Shown here in pieces: positions 1 to 7,689 of a stretch of DNA of 40,135 bases. Below the pieces are notes generated by a model. It saw nothing but the letters and a program-made list of their open reading frames with translations. It ran no database searches and was not told where the DNA came from. Both the position numbers and the translations under genes were made by a program. The DNA lies in assembly GCA_029880325.1 (NCBI GenBank), contig JAOUOP010000067.1, forward strand, positions 1 to 40,135, written 5' to 3'. Source of the DNA: Myxococcales bacterium (GTDB lineage: Bacteria > Myxococcota_A > Polyangia > Polyangiales > JAFGIB01). Numbering within the stretch: position 1 is the stretch's first letter; every line of letters starts with the position of its first letter.

Positions 1-269
1 TCCTTGCGCTGGCCTGGTCTAAAGGTGACAAGCTCGATGCACTCGCGCTGAGCGAACGATTCGATCGCCGCCACGAACTTCTTCGACATTGGATACATCA
101 GCGCCGACGAGGCAAAGCGCTGCCCTCAGTGTTTGATGAAGAAGTGAGCCGAGCCCGCGGGGTATTGCAGCTTCGGCACGTACAAGTTCAGGTACATCCG
201 GTCGACGCATTCGACTTGCAGGGTCACGTGCTCGGCAAGGACTTCGGCAGCAGTCTTTGGCATAGTCAT
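1..269 (-). pseudogene. N-terminal part of a conserved hypothetical protein, broken by an in-frame stop and by the window edge
   Basis: The minus strand reads from ATG at 269, with GGAGG about seven bases upstream, into a peptide containing DRMYLNLYVPKLQ. A TGA at about 129-131 interrupts it, and the same frame continues with RFASSALMYPMSKKFV and FRPGQRK to the window edge. I recognise this N-terminus from a widespread family usually annotated as hypothetical, where the position of the stop is normally Arg (HRGH-like context), so CGA to TGA is the simplest explanation. The family's function is unknown to me. The frame is intact on both sides of the stop, so decay is recent, or the base is a sequencing error. 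It lies beside a mobile-element copy at 439-606. Confidence 0.5.
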
Positions 270-438
270 CGGCGGGCCTCCGCGTGCGGCTTTTGCAAAC
301 GCTCGAGCGTTATGCTGCCACTCGATGGCAACCAACCCCCAGTGGGTTCAATGAGGCATAGACCTCAGCTCGCCGCGGGGGCCCACCTTCTACCTGCCTG
401 TGTGTTCAGTTCCGAGGCTGGCCATCGGTTGCCGACAT

Positions 439-606
439 CTAGATGTGCTCGGCGGGAGTGCTGAGCCGAAGATCGGGGTCGATACGATGCCAGATGCAAG
501 GACGGCCTGCGCCGGAATACTCCGTGTATTTCAAGGGGACCGGACGCCGCAGCTGGCGCCGTAGCGGTCCCGAGAGCGGATCATGACTTCCGCCGAGCAC
601 ATCTAG
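439..606 (+). mobile_element. MITE-like inverted-repeat element, family A, copy 1 (168 bp)
   Basis: A 168-bp unit bounded by CTAG on both sides with terminal inverted repeats of about 21 bp (CTAGATGTGCTCGGCGG then G/A, AGT). It recurs at 14564-14731 (inverted) and 37073-37240 (same orientation) at about 97% identity and exactly the same length. No transposase is encoded, so it must be moved by proteins encoded elsewhere. CTAG is probably the 4-bp target duplication, as in some IS5-type elements; that assignment is inference. Confidence 0.85.
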
Positions 607-787
607 GATGCCCACGCGCCGCAGCGGCACCATTGGCAGACCGAAAATGACGGGGGCGATTGACATCCAGCGGTCAGTCTCGCCGCTGGTTACGTGCCGA
701 TCAAGTCGACACGAAGGTGTTACCATGGGAGCCAGTTTTGGGCATCGCGTGTTGACAGCCGCGCGCGCCCGTTGCTCTGCTTGAACC

Positions 788-1729
788 ATGGACGAAACGC
801 TCGACGCCTCAAACCCTCACGCCGGCGCAGTCTGCAGCCAACACCCCGAAAGCCCGGCGGTGCTGACCTGCCAGCGCTGCGGTAGCTTCGCCTGCGAGCA
901 CTGCGTCGCGCCCTCCGATGAGCGCATCTGCAATGAATGTATGCAGCGCGATCCCCTGGCTAGCGTGGGCTTCGTCCTTCAACGCACCAGTTGGACGCTC
1001 AGCAACGTCTTGCAGCTCGGCTGGCGAACCATCATGGCGAAGCCGTGGTCAATCCTAGGCCACTTTTGGCTACTGATGATCCCCTATTTCGTCGTCATCG
1101 CGCTCCCGGTCTTCGCGATTCTTCCGATGCTGCAGTCCGGGGACTTCTCGATGCAGGACATGTACTCACCCCGCTTCCGGCTCGCCAGCGGCGCGCTCAC
1201 CGTCGTCGCATACGCGATCGGCTCCCCCTTGCTGCTGGCGACCTTCGCCTACGCGGCCGCCCGCCTGCAGGGCCGGCCAGCCGGTTTCGGTCTAATCGGC
1301 GCCCAGCTATCGCGCGTCGGTGCCTACGCGACGCTGGTCGTGCTCATCATGGCCGTCACCGGCCCCATCTCCCTGCTCCAGGGTGCCCCGGAGATCCCCG
1401 ACGATCCCAGCGATTCGTTCGCCGCGGCATTCGCGCCCTACCGAAGCCCCGGACTGTGGCTCAGCCTGCTCTTGAGCTGGCCCGTCATTTTTCTCTGGTA
1501 CACGGCGACGGTCGAGCTGGTCCTCGATCGCCAGGCCAGCGCGATCGGTGCGCTAAAGAACAGCATTGCCAACATTCGCCGCCGCCCCGTCGCCTGGTTC
1601 TTCTCCTGCCTGGCGCTGGGCGCGATCGCGGTGCTCTCGATGTCATGCTGCTTGCTGCCGAGCGTGCTCTTCGCCCCGGTGTCGGTCTTCGCATTCACGG
1701 CGATGTGCATGGCTCTGAGGACGACTTAG
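788..1729 (+). CDS. B-box-type zinc-finger integral membrane protein
   Basis: A 313-residue protein. The N-terminus carries a zinc-binding pattern: C16, H19, C28/C31, C36/C39, C48/C51, resembling B-box or related cross-brace fingers seen at the start of many myxobacterial membrane proteins. After residue 60 come several hydrophobic segments (about residues 90-120, 135-165, 180-205, 230-255 and 275-310), so the finger lies on one side of a polytopic inner-membrane domain of the kind annotated as DUF4013- or YIP1-like. No enzyme motif is visible. The ATG at 788 is the natural start. The 3' end overlaps the convergent regulator gene by about 35 bp. The function is unknown. Confidence 0.75.
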   Translation: MDETLDASNPHAGAVCSQHPESPAVLTCQRCGSFACEHCVAPSDERICNECMQRDPLASVGFVLQRTSWTLSNVLQLGWRTIMAKPWSILGHFWLLMIPYFVVIALPVFAILPMLQSGDFSMQDMYSPRFRLASGALTVVAYAIGSPLLLATFAYAAARLQGRPAGFGLIGAQLSRVGAYATLVVLIMAVTGPISLLQGAPEIPDDPSDSFAAAFAPYRSPGLWLSLLLSWPVIFLWYTATVELVLDRQASAIGALKNSIANIRRRPVAWFFSCLALGAIAVLSMSCCLLPSVLFAPVSVFAFTAMCMALRTT

Positions 1730-4700
1730 GCGCCGATCGCACGCGCCCGAGCAGAGCACGCGCCGTGGCCGATAGATCGGACTCGGCGGCCTGGGCGGCG
1801 CTCTCTAGCCCCACCGCCGCCTCTTCATCCCGCCCCGTCCGCTGCGCCACCTCGGCCAGGATGACCGTGGCGATCACGACCTCCGAGATGCGTCCGATGG
1901 CGCGGGCCACCGCAAGCGCGTCACGTGCGACGCCCTCCGCGGCCTCCAGGTCGTCGCGCTCGAGTTCGTGCTTGGCCCAACGCGTGAGCACGAAGGAAAG
2001 CTCGTACTTGGCATCGGCCGCCCGCAGGGCCTCGCCCGCCTCGCGCAGCGCCTCGATGCGCGAGGCTTGTTCATGGTCGGCGCCGGCCACGACGCGAGCC
2101 AGTGCCAAGAGCGCGGCCGCGATGGCCACTTCGGCCCCCGGTCGCACGCGCGTGGCCAACTCGGCCAGGCTCTCGGTCAGCGCTTCGGCGTTCTCGCTGC
2201 CCCGGTCTAGCGCCAGCATCGCGCGGTGCTCCAGGGCTCCGAATTCCGCCAGCCGCTCGCCGCTGGCGCGGGCCAGATCCTGCGCTTCGCGAAACGCCAG
2301 CTCCGCCTCCACGTGCTCGCCGCGGTGGGTCGCGATCATGGCGCGGGCGAATGCCACGGCCGCATGGGCGCGGCCGCTGCGCTGACTGACCCCGCTCGCC
2401 TCCATCATGAAGGCCTCGGCTTGACCGAGGTTTTTCTCCAAGAGCACCAGGCAGCGGGCGGCGTGGGCCAGGGCTTGACTGCGCTCGTCGGGGTCGGCCG
2501 AACGGCTGACGCGCTCGGCCTGCAGGATGTTTTCGTGGGCATCGGCCATCGAAGCGCTCTCCCAGCGCAAAAACGAGAGCATCTGGAAGCCGATGCGGGC
2601 GGACTTGGTCAATCCCAGATCGAGCGCCCGCTCCGCCAACACCCGAACGCGCGCGGTAGCCTCGGCGTGGTCGGGCGAGCGCGCGCTGTAGAGCACGTGC
2701 AAGAGATCGAGCGAAGCCGCGACGCGCGCGGGCTCGTCGAGTTCGGCCGCGTGGTGCAGACCACGCCTGGCCAGGGCCTCGGCGTCGGAATTTGCGCAGG
2801 TCCTGAGCGCGTACTGCCCGGCCGTCACGCACGCGCGTATTCCCAGCTCGACTTCCCCGGCCAGGCTGGCATGACGCGCCACCTCGTAGGCGATGGCGGG
2901 ATCGGTCGCGCCGGCCTCCAGAAGGTGAGCGACCTTGCGGTGCATCAGCCGCCTGCGCGGATGGGATAGCTCGCTGTAGGCGGCCTCGCGCACGATGTCA
3001 TGGCTGAAGGCGTAGCGCTCTTGACTTCGAGTGATGTCGATTCTTAGCAGCGCATGGCGCTCGAGTTCCTCCAGGGCGCCGACCACATCCATTTGCGACA
3101 GCTCGCTGAGCGATTCGAGCCGCACGGCATCGAAGGTGTAGCCCAGCACCGCACCCCAGCGCAGCACGTCATGGGCGGCGCCCGAGAGCCGGCCCACGCG
3201 CTCGCGCACCAGCTGCACGAGGGTGGGTGGCGGCCCGCTCTCGCCGTCGAGCGAACCGCGCGACAGCTCCAGGGCATAGAGCGGATTGCCGGCCGAAGCC
3301 CGCATGATGCGCTCGATGTCGAGGTCCTGCGATCCACCGACGAGCTCGCGTACTTCATCTGGGCTGAGCGGCTCGAGTTCGAGCTCTTCGAGCCTGCGGT
3401 CGCGCTGTAGGCCCCGGAGCACGTTGTAAACCGCTGGATTGTCCTGAAGCTCGCCGGCGCGCGCGGCCAGCAGCGCGAGCAGTCCGCCCTGGCCCCGCAT
3501 CAGATGATGCAGGGCTTCAGCGGAGTCCCGGTCCAGCCACTGGATGTCGTCGAAGGCCAGGATCACCCCGCTCTTGCCGGCGCCGCGCGCGCGCACCAGC
3601 TGCGCCAGCTGCTCGAAGAGCTGCGCGCGTCCCCCCGACTGCGCGGTCTCGACCAGCCTATCGGGCGCGACTTCGAGCGCGTCGAGCCACGGCCCGAAGG
3701 GTCGCCCGCGCTCCAGGTCGAAGGCCCGCGACGACAGCACCTCAAAGCCCTCGCTCACGGCCTGCGAACAGATGCGTTCGAGCAGCCGCGTCTTGCCCGC
3801 CCCCGGCTCGGCCGTGAGCAAGAGGGCCGAGCCCGCTCCCGTGGCCCGCGTCGACGCGAGCAGCGCGCCGGCCCGCGCCAGCGCCCCGCGCCTACCGACG
3901 AAGGGGGTGGAAGTGGAGACGTCCGCGCAGGCCGCAGCGGACGGGGCAGCCAGGGCAGGCGGCGCCGGCTCGCTGGCTGCCACCGGGCCCGCCGGGCCTG
4001 GCACGATCGCCCGGATGCCCGCCGCGCGCAGCGCCCTCCAGGCGCGCTCGAGGGCCTCGGCCTCCGGCGCATCGACCTGACGAAACTGGCGCTGAGCGTG
4101 TTCGTAGCGTCGCTTGGCTTCGTCGCCAAAACCCTCGGTCAGAAGCAGCGACAACAAGCTCTGGTGCGCCTGCACATCGAAGGCATCCACCTGAACCAGC
4201 TGCCGCGCCCAGGGCAGCGCCCGCGTGGGCTCGGAGACAAAACGGCGCGTCAACTCGTGGAGCACCCCGCATTGCACGCGCCGTAGCTCTTCACGTTCGG
4301 CCACGCACCAGGCGGTGAAGTCCAGGAAGTCCGTCAGCTCCAGGCCCTCGAGCAGCTCCCCGCGATAGAGCGACGCGGCGGCCTCCAACTGCTCGTCAGA
4401 ACTCTCGGAGAGCGCCGGGCCGCGCAGGGCCGCGAGCTTGGCGGCATCGATGTGCAGCCGCTCGGTACGCAGGCTGACCGATTCGCGGTCGGCCTGCAGC
4501 GTGGTGGCGGCTTCGGGCAGCACGCTTCGCAGACGCGACAAGGTCCAACGCAGGGCGCCGCGCGGGTCGTCGGTCACGTCCCAGAAGAGGTCACACAGCC
4601 GCTCGCGGCGGTGGGGACGGGCGGTCACCGCCAGGTAGCCCAGCAGCGCTCGGCACTTCTTCGAACGCGGCAGGGCGATGCGCTCGCCGGCGTACGACAG

Positions 4701-4775
4701 CTCCATGGGGCCCAGAACACGCAGCTCAAGCGCGCTGGAGGCGGTGGGCTCAGGGGTTTCTCGGCGGCGCTTCAT
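1695..4775 (-). CDS. SARP/AfsR-type regulator: BTAD domain, AAA-type ATPase, TPR-like tail
   Basis: A 1026-residue protein. Residues about 16-105 form the winged-helix trans_reg_C-like domain (LELRVLGPMEL, SKKCRALLGYLAV); residues about 110-250 are a bacterial transcriptional activation (BTAD) domain. An NTPase domain follows a Pro/Ala linker: Walker A AEPGAGKT at 322-329 and Walker B ILAFDDIQWLD at 405-415. The C-terminal 450 residues are Ala/Glu/Leu-rich helical repeats of TPR/MalT type. The architecture matches large SARP/AfsR or adenylate-cyclase-associated regulators that switch genes on after ATP-dependent assembly. The target is not indicated; the nearest same-strand neighbour upstream is the DUF4242 gene, 118 bp away. 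The start ATG at 4775 has no obvious strong ribosome site. Confidence 0.85.
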   Translation of the reverse strand: MKRRRETPEPTASSALELRVLGPMELSYAGERIALPRSKKCRALLGYLAVTARPHRRERLCDLFWDVTDDPRGALRWTLSRLRSVLPEAATTLQADRESVSLRTERLHIDAAKLAALRGPALSESSDEQLEAAASLYRGELLEGLELTDFLDFTAWCVAEREELRRVQCGVLHELTRRFVSEPTRALPWARQLVQVDAFDVQAHQSLLSLLLTEGFGDEAKRRYEHAQRQFRQVDAPEAEALERAWRALRAAGIRAIVPGPAGPVAASEPAPPALAAPSAAACADVSTSTPFVGRRGALARAGALLASTRATGAGSALLLTAEPGAGKTRLLERICSQAVSEGFEVLSSRAFDLERGRPFGPWLDALEVAPDRLVETAQSGGRAQLFEQLAQLVRARGAGKSGVILAFDDIQWLDRDSAEALHHLMRGQGGLLALLAARAGELQDNPAVYNVLRGLQRDRRLEELELEPLSPDEVRELVGGSQDLDIERIMRASAGNPLYALELSRGSLDGESGPPPTLVQLVRERVGRLSGAAHDVLRWGAVLGYTFDAVRLESLSELSQMDVVGALEELERHALLRIDITRSQERYAFSHDIVREAAYSELSHPRRRLMHRKVAHLLEAGATDPAIAYEVARHASLAGEVELGIRACVTAGQYALRTCANSDAEALARRGLHHAAELDEPARVAASLDLLHVLYSARSPDHAEATARVRVLAERALDLGLTKSARIGFQMLSFLRWESASMADAHENILQAERVSRSADPDERSQALAHAARCLVLLEKNLGQAEAFMMEASGVSQRSGRAHAAVAFARAMIATHRGEHVEAELAFREAQDLARASGERLAEFGALEHRAMLALDRGSENAEALTESLAELATRVRPGAEVAIAAALLALARVVAGADHEQASRIEALREAGEALRAADAKYELSFVLTRWAKHELERDDLEAAEGVARDALAVARAIGRISEVVIATVILAEVAQRTGRDEEAAVGLESAAQAAESDLSATARALLGRVRSAPKSSSEPCTSP

Positions 4776-4893
4776 CTCGGAGTGGACACCGGCCCCGGTC
4801 TCGGGAAGGGCCTTGCACCCATAGAAGACACGACATCCGTGTGCAGCGCCGTGTGAATTCGCAAGCGCCCGAAATACCGGCGGTTTTCGCCGC

Positions 4894-5139
4894 TCAGAAC
4901 GACGAGCCAGGCCACAACCGGTCGTAGGTCATGCCCGCCGACTCCAGCGCCCGGCGCGCCGTCTCCAGGTCGCGCGCCTCCATCACGCAGATGAAGCGCA
5001 GGCGGTCGGCGGACGCGTAGGTGACCTTGCGCTCCATGTCGTTGATCTCGAAGCAGGCCTCGGTGGCCTTGCGCATCATGTCGACGAGCTCGTCCGAAGC
5101 CGGCTCTTCGAAGGTCTTTTCCATGATCACGAGCGACAT
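4894..5139 (-). CDS. DUF4242-like small protein
   Basis: An 81-residue soluble protein beginning MSLVIMEKTFEEP, with a mid-section KVTYASADRLRFICVMEA and an ending AGMTYDRLWP. This pattern is typical of DUF4242 (SCO4226-type ferredoxin-like fold, some members bind nickel). It lacks a signal peptide. It stands divergent from the DsrE-rhodanese pair, with 129 bp between start codons. A TAGCGT box sits exactly six bases before the ATG, suggesting a leaderless transcript. A metal-binding role is family knowledge only; I see no clear metal ligand cluster. Confidence 0.7.
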   Translation of the reverse strand: MSLVIMEKTFEEPASDELVDMMRKATEACFEINDMERKVTYASADRLRFICVMEARDLETARRALESAGMTYDRLWPGSSF

Positions 5140-5145
5140 GCTTCG

Positions 5146-5151
5146 ACGCTA
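5146..5151 (-). promoter_or_regulatory. Candidate -10 box, leaderless start of the DUF4242 gene
   Basis: On the minus strand TAGCGT lies six bases upstream of the ATG at 5139, which would put the transcription start at the start codon. No good -35 hexamer is seen. It is one of a recurrent set in this window. Confidence 0.4.
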
Positions 5152-5268
5152 CCACTTTTCCACGGACCTGCACACGGGCCTGCCCACGTCCTGGGGGCAA
5201 CTTGGTCAGCGTCGGGCAGCACGGAGCCGCCCAGCAAGAACAAAACACAGCAACCAAGAGAGACTCCC

Positions 5269-5640
5269 ATGGCAGAAAAAAACGAAAAGTTGGTCATCGT
5301 CGCTTCCCGTGGTCACGACGACGAGCGCGCGACGGTTTCGTGGACCATCGCCAACGGCGGCCTCACCGCCGGGCTCGAGGTGACGATGTTCCTGGTCAGC
5401 TCGGGCATCGACCTGGTGCGCAAGGGCGCCGTCGACCACGTGCGCATGAACCCCTTCGACCCGCCCATGAAGGAACTCATCGAAGGCTTTCTGGCCCGCG
5501 GCGGCAAGATCCTGGCCTGCCCGCCCTGCGCCAAGGTCCGCGGCTACACCGAAGAGCACCTGATCGACGGCGTGACCATCGTCGGCTCGGCCGCCCTGCA
5601 CGCGCTGATCAAGGAAGGCGCCGCCACGCTCAGCTTCTGA
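5269..5640 (+). CDS. DsrE-family protein
   Basis: A 123-residue cytoplasmic protein with the DsrE/DsrF-like fold: N-terminal strand KLVIVASRGHDDER, hydrophobic core LEVTMFLVSSGIDLV, and a conserved CPPCAKVRGY loop with Cys84 and Cys87. DsrE-like proteins act as sulfur carriers or as small redox/sulfane-sulfur modules; the Cys-x-x-Cys loop here resembles predicted peroxiredoxin-type members. An AGAGAG ribosome site lies just upstream. The rhodanese gene follows 63 bp downstream on the same strand, so a joint role in sulfane-sulfur handling is likely; that part is inference from context. Confidence 0.85.
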   Translation: MAEKNEKLVIVASRGHDDERATVSWTIANGGLTAGLEVTMFLVSSGIDLVRKGAVDHVRMNPFDPPMKELIEGFLARGGKILACPPCAKVRGYTEEHLIDGVTIVGSAALHALIKEGAATLSF

Positions 5641-5703
5641 GCCGCCAGAGCCCCAAAACATCAACCCCCACGCAAGCCCCCAAACGAGTACGGAGAAACG
5701 ATC

Positions 5704-6075
5704 ATGGAAAAGTCATTCAGCGAGCGAGTTGCAGAGGCCAAGCAGGCCGTCACCCCCGTCAGCGCCCAGGATGCGGCCAACCTTCGGGGCGGTTGCGAGG
5801 AGGTGGTCTTCGTGGACCCCAGGCCCGCCGACGCCATCGCCGCGACCACCGGCATCATCCCCGGCGCCAAGAACGTGACGCTGGGTGACATCGAGAGCGG
5901 CCAACTTCCGGCCGCGCTGCAAAATAGGGCGACGCGTGTGATCGCCTCCTGCCAGGGCGGCCCGATGGGGGCGATCGCCGCCCACGAGCTGCAAAAGCTG
6001 GGCTTCAGCCGCGTCAGCTACATCGACGGCGGCACCCAGGGCTGGCTGGACGCCGGCCTGCCCACCGAGCGATGA
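5704..6075 (+). CDS. Single-domain rhodanese-like sulfurtransferase
   Basis: A 123-residue rhodanese domain. EVVFVDPRP corresponds to the conserved vDvR strand, IPGAKNV to the substrate-entry region, and the active-site loop is Cys83-QGGPMG, followed by the helix AAHELQKLGF and the closing YIDGGTQGWLDAGLP, a standard rhodanese C-terminus. Cys83 should carry the persulfide. There is no signal peptide, so it is cytoplasmic. A GGAGA ribosome site precedes the ATG. It is the second gene of the DsrE-rhodanese pair, and a strong hairpin follows the stop codon. Confidence 0.92.
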   Translation: MEKSFSERVAEAKQAVTPVSAQDAANLRGGCEEVVFVDPRPADAIAATTGIIPGAKNVTLGDIESGQLPAALQNRATRVIASCQGGPMGAIAAHELQKLGFSRVSYIDGGTQGWLDAGLPTER

Positions 6076-6081
6076 GCGGAA

Positions 6082-6139
6082 CACGCCGCCCGAGGCCCAT
6101 CGACGATGAAGCGATCGGAGATGGGCCTCGGGCGGCGTG
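6082..6139. terminator. Bidirectional hairpin terminator
   Basis: A perfect 20-bp inverted repeat (arms 6082-6101 and 6120-6139, starting CACGCCGCCCGAGG) with an 18-base loop. It lies between the convergent rhodanese and cupin genes. No strong T tract follows, but position and stem strength support a shared terminator. Confidence 0.75.
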
Positions 6140-6161
6140 CTCGCAGTCCCGTGGCGGGCCG

Positions 6162-6569
6162 CTATTTCACCAGCACCCGCTCCGGCTCCCCCAGCTCGTG
6201 AACCCGGAAGATCAGGATCACCGCGCCCTCTGAGCCGCTCTTGGCGCTGTGGATCGCCTTGTACGGCACGGCGGCGGCCTCACCGGCCTTGGCGATGATC
6301 GTGTCCTTGCCGTCGAGCTTGACGCTCACGCTGCCCTCGAGGATGAAGGCGAACTCCTCGCCGGGATGCCAATGCTTGGGCAGCGCCGCGCCGGGAGCAA
6401 GCGTGACGCGGCTGACGATCACCTCCGTGTCGCTGACGCGCGCGAGCTGGCTGCGTAGGAGGTTTTCGAGTTTCGGCGCGCTCGTGCCCTGGGCGCTACC
6501 GGAGAAGGTGGGAACCAGCGACAACGCCAGTAGAGCGATCGCCGCGGCGGTGAAGAGTGAACGCTTCAT
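6162..6569 (-). CDS. Exported cupin-domain protein
   Basis: A 135-residue protein starting MKRSLFTAAAIALLALS, a signal peptide ending near residue 26. An upstream ATG at 6581 is also possible, but GGAA just before 6569 favours this start. The mature part is one cupin barrel: motif 1 HWHPGEEFAFILEG with metal-ligand His/His/Glu, and motif 2 around PYKAIHSAK with a further His. Such periplasmic cupins bind a metal or small ligand; the substrate is unknown. It lies 42 bp behind the monooxygenase-like gene on the same strand and probably shares its promoter and operator. Confidence 0.82.
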   Translation of the reverse strand: MKRSLFTAAAIALLALSLVPTFSGSAQGTSAPKLENLLRSQLARVSDTEVIVSRVTLAPGAALPKHWHPGEEFAFILEGSVSVKLDGKDTIIAKAGEAAAVPYKAIHSAKSGSEGAVILIFRVHELGEPERVLVK

Positions 6570-6611
6570 GTTCATTTCCATGGGGCTTGCGGTTGCGACT
6601 GTGGGCGGGGG

Positions 6612-6944
6612 TCAGCCGGCGACGCGGACTCCGGCCTGCGCACTCGACAGTGCCGAACCGCCGCGCAGCACATCGAAGACCTCGCCGAGCCGCACGCATG
6701 GCTCCCCCTTGACGGCGTAAGCCGTGGGAACCGTCTTCGCCAACTCGCTCTCGCGGAACGCCGCCAGCGCCTCCCGCGACTCCCACAGCATCACGCCGGC
6801 GTAGTGATTGGGCAGGTCGAGCTTGACGTAGAATTTCTGCAGCAGGCCCGGCACCGCGCGATAGGCATCGGCGCGCTCGGCTGCGATGCGCAGGGCTTCT
6901 GCTTCGGAGAGGCTGGACTCGAAACGGACGGTTTGAAGAATCAT
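6612..6944 (-). CDS. Small ferredoxin-like (ABM/YdhR-type) monooxygenase-like protein
   Basis: A 110-residue protein from ATG at 6944, chosen because AAGGAGA sits directly upstream; a longer reading extends to 7115 but runs through the promoter palindrome. MILQTVRFESSL, LLQKFYVKLD and YAGVMLWESREALAAFRES resemble the alpha+beta-barrel ABM/YdhR family, which act as cofactor-free monooxygenases or simply as dimeric binding proteins. Which applies here cannot be told from sequence. It is the first gene of a two-gene unit with the exported cupin, downstream of a 25-bp palindromic AT-rich site. Confidence 0.7.
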   Translation of the reverse strand: MILQTVRFESSLSEAEALRIAAERADAYRAVPGLLQKFYVKLDLPNHYAGVMLWESREALAAFRESELAKTVPTAYAVKGEPCVRLGEVFDVLRGGSALSSAQAGVRVAG

Positions 6945-7069
6945 GGGACGGTCTCCTTGGGATGGGGGCGCAGGGGCACGGGCCGGCCGCCCGGAAGGGC
7001 GACCCGAGGGCCCCCGCGCCGTCGATGGGATCCATCCTAAGCCGTTCGTCTGAGCAAATAAATTACCAT

Positions 7070-7094
7070 ATTTTGCAAGATACATTTGCAAAAT
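7070..7094. promoter_or_regulatory. Palindromic operator upstream of the monooxygenase-cupin operon
   Basis: ATTTTGCAA (7070-7078) and TTGCAAAAT (7086-7094) form perfect 9-bp arms around a 7-bp spacer, in a strikingly AT-rich patch of otherwise GC-rich DNA. The position, about 130 bp upstream of the ATG at 6944, and the symmetry suggest a dimeric regulator site overlapping the promoter. No regulator gene is adjacent. Confidence 0.65.
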
Positions 7095-7149
7095 CGCACA
7101 GACATAGCGCGTCACGGCACGGCGAGGGTGACTCGCCCATGGCCGCCCG

Positions 7150-7640
7150 TCAGACCGGCGTGATCGCTGGGCCGGAGTCGAAGTCGACGCCGGTGCGCCC
7201 TACCGACAGGCTCCGCAGCCGCGCTGCCGCGTCCCGATCGCGCGCGGCCTCGGTCGCTTCCACGCGCACGGGATAGCCGCGCATTTCACCCGGGCCGTGT
7301 GGCCCAAAGTAGTCACCGTTCTTCACTTCGGCTTGGTCAGACTCTTCGGTGGCATCATCACGCCGGCGTTGTTGACGAGCAGGTCGAGTCGATCGAAGCG
7401 CAATGCAAACTCTCCCGCGAACTGCCGCACCGACTCCAGATCGGACAGATTGAGCTGCAGCACCTGCACCTCGGCCGCGGGCACACTTGAGCGGATGTCT
7501 ACGAGCGCGCTCTCGGCCCTGTCCCCATCGCGGCAGGCCAGCACCACGCGGACACCCGCTCGCGCGAGCTCGCGGGCCGTTTCGAGTCCGATGCCCGAAT
7601 TGGCTCCGGTGAGGACCGCGACGCGGCCGCGCTGCCGCTC
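7150..7640 (-). pseudogene. Short-chain dehydrogenase/reductase remnant with internal deletion
   Basis: The minus strand holds the front of a classical SDR: GRVAVLTGANSGIG (NAD(P)-binding glycine motif), VVLACRDGDRAE, and DLLVNNAGVMMPP. The frame then ends at LTKPK-stop. In another frame, directly adjoining, comes the tail of the same kind of protein: KNGDYFGP, EMRGYPVRVE and the closing LSVGRTGV. The central part, including the catalytic Ser-Tyr-x-x-x-Lys, is missing, as is a proper N-terminus with start codon. The simplest reading is a roughly 100-130 codon deletion with a frame change near 7325-7340. It cannot make an active enzyme. Confidence 0.75.
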
Positions 7641-7689
7641 GGGCTCGCCGCCTGCACGGGCCCCACCGAAGAACCGGCCCAGGAGCCCG

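Noticed and set aside
6945..7115. N-terminal extension of the monooxygenase-like protein
   Set aside because: It would translate the promoter and operator palindrome; the internal ATG has a clear AGGAGA-type ribosome site.
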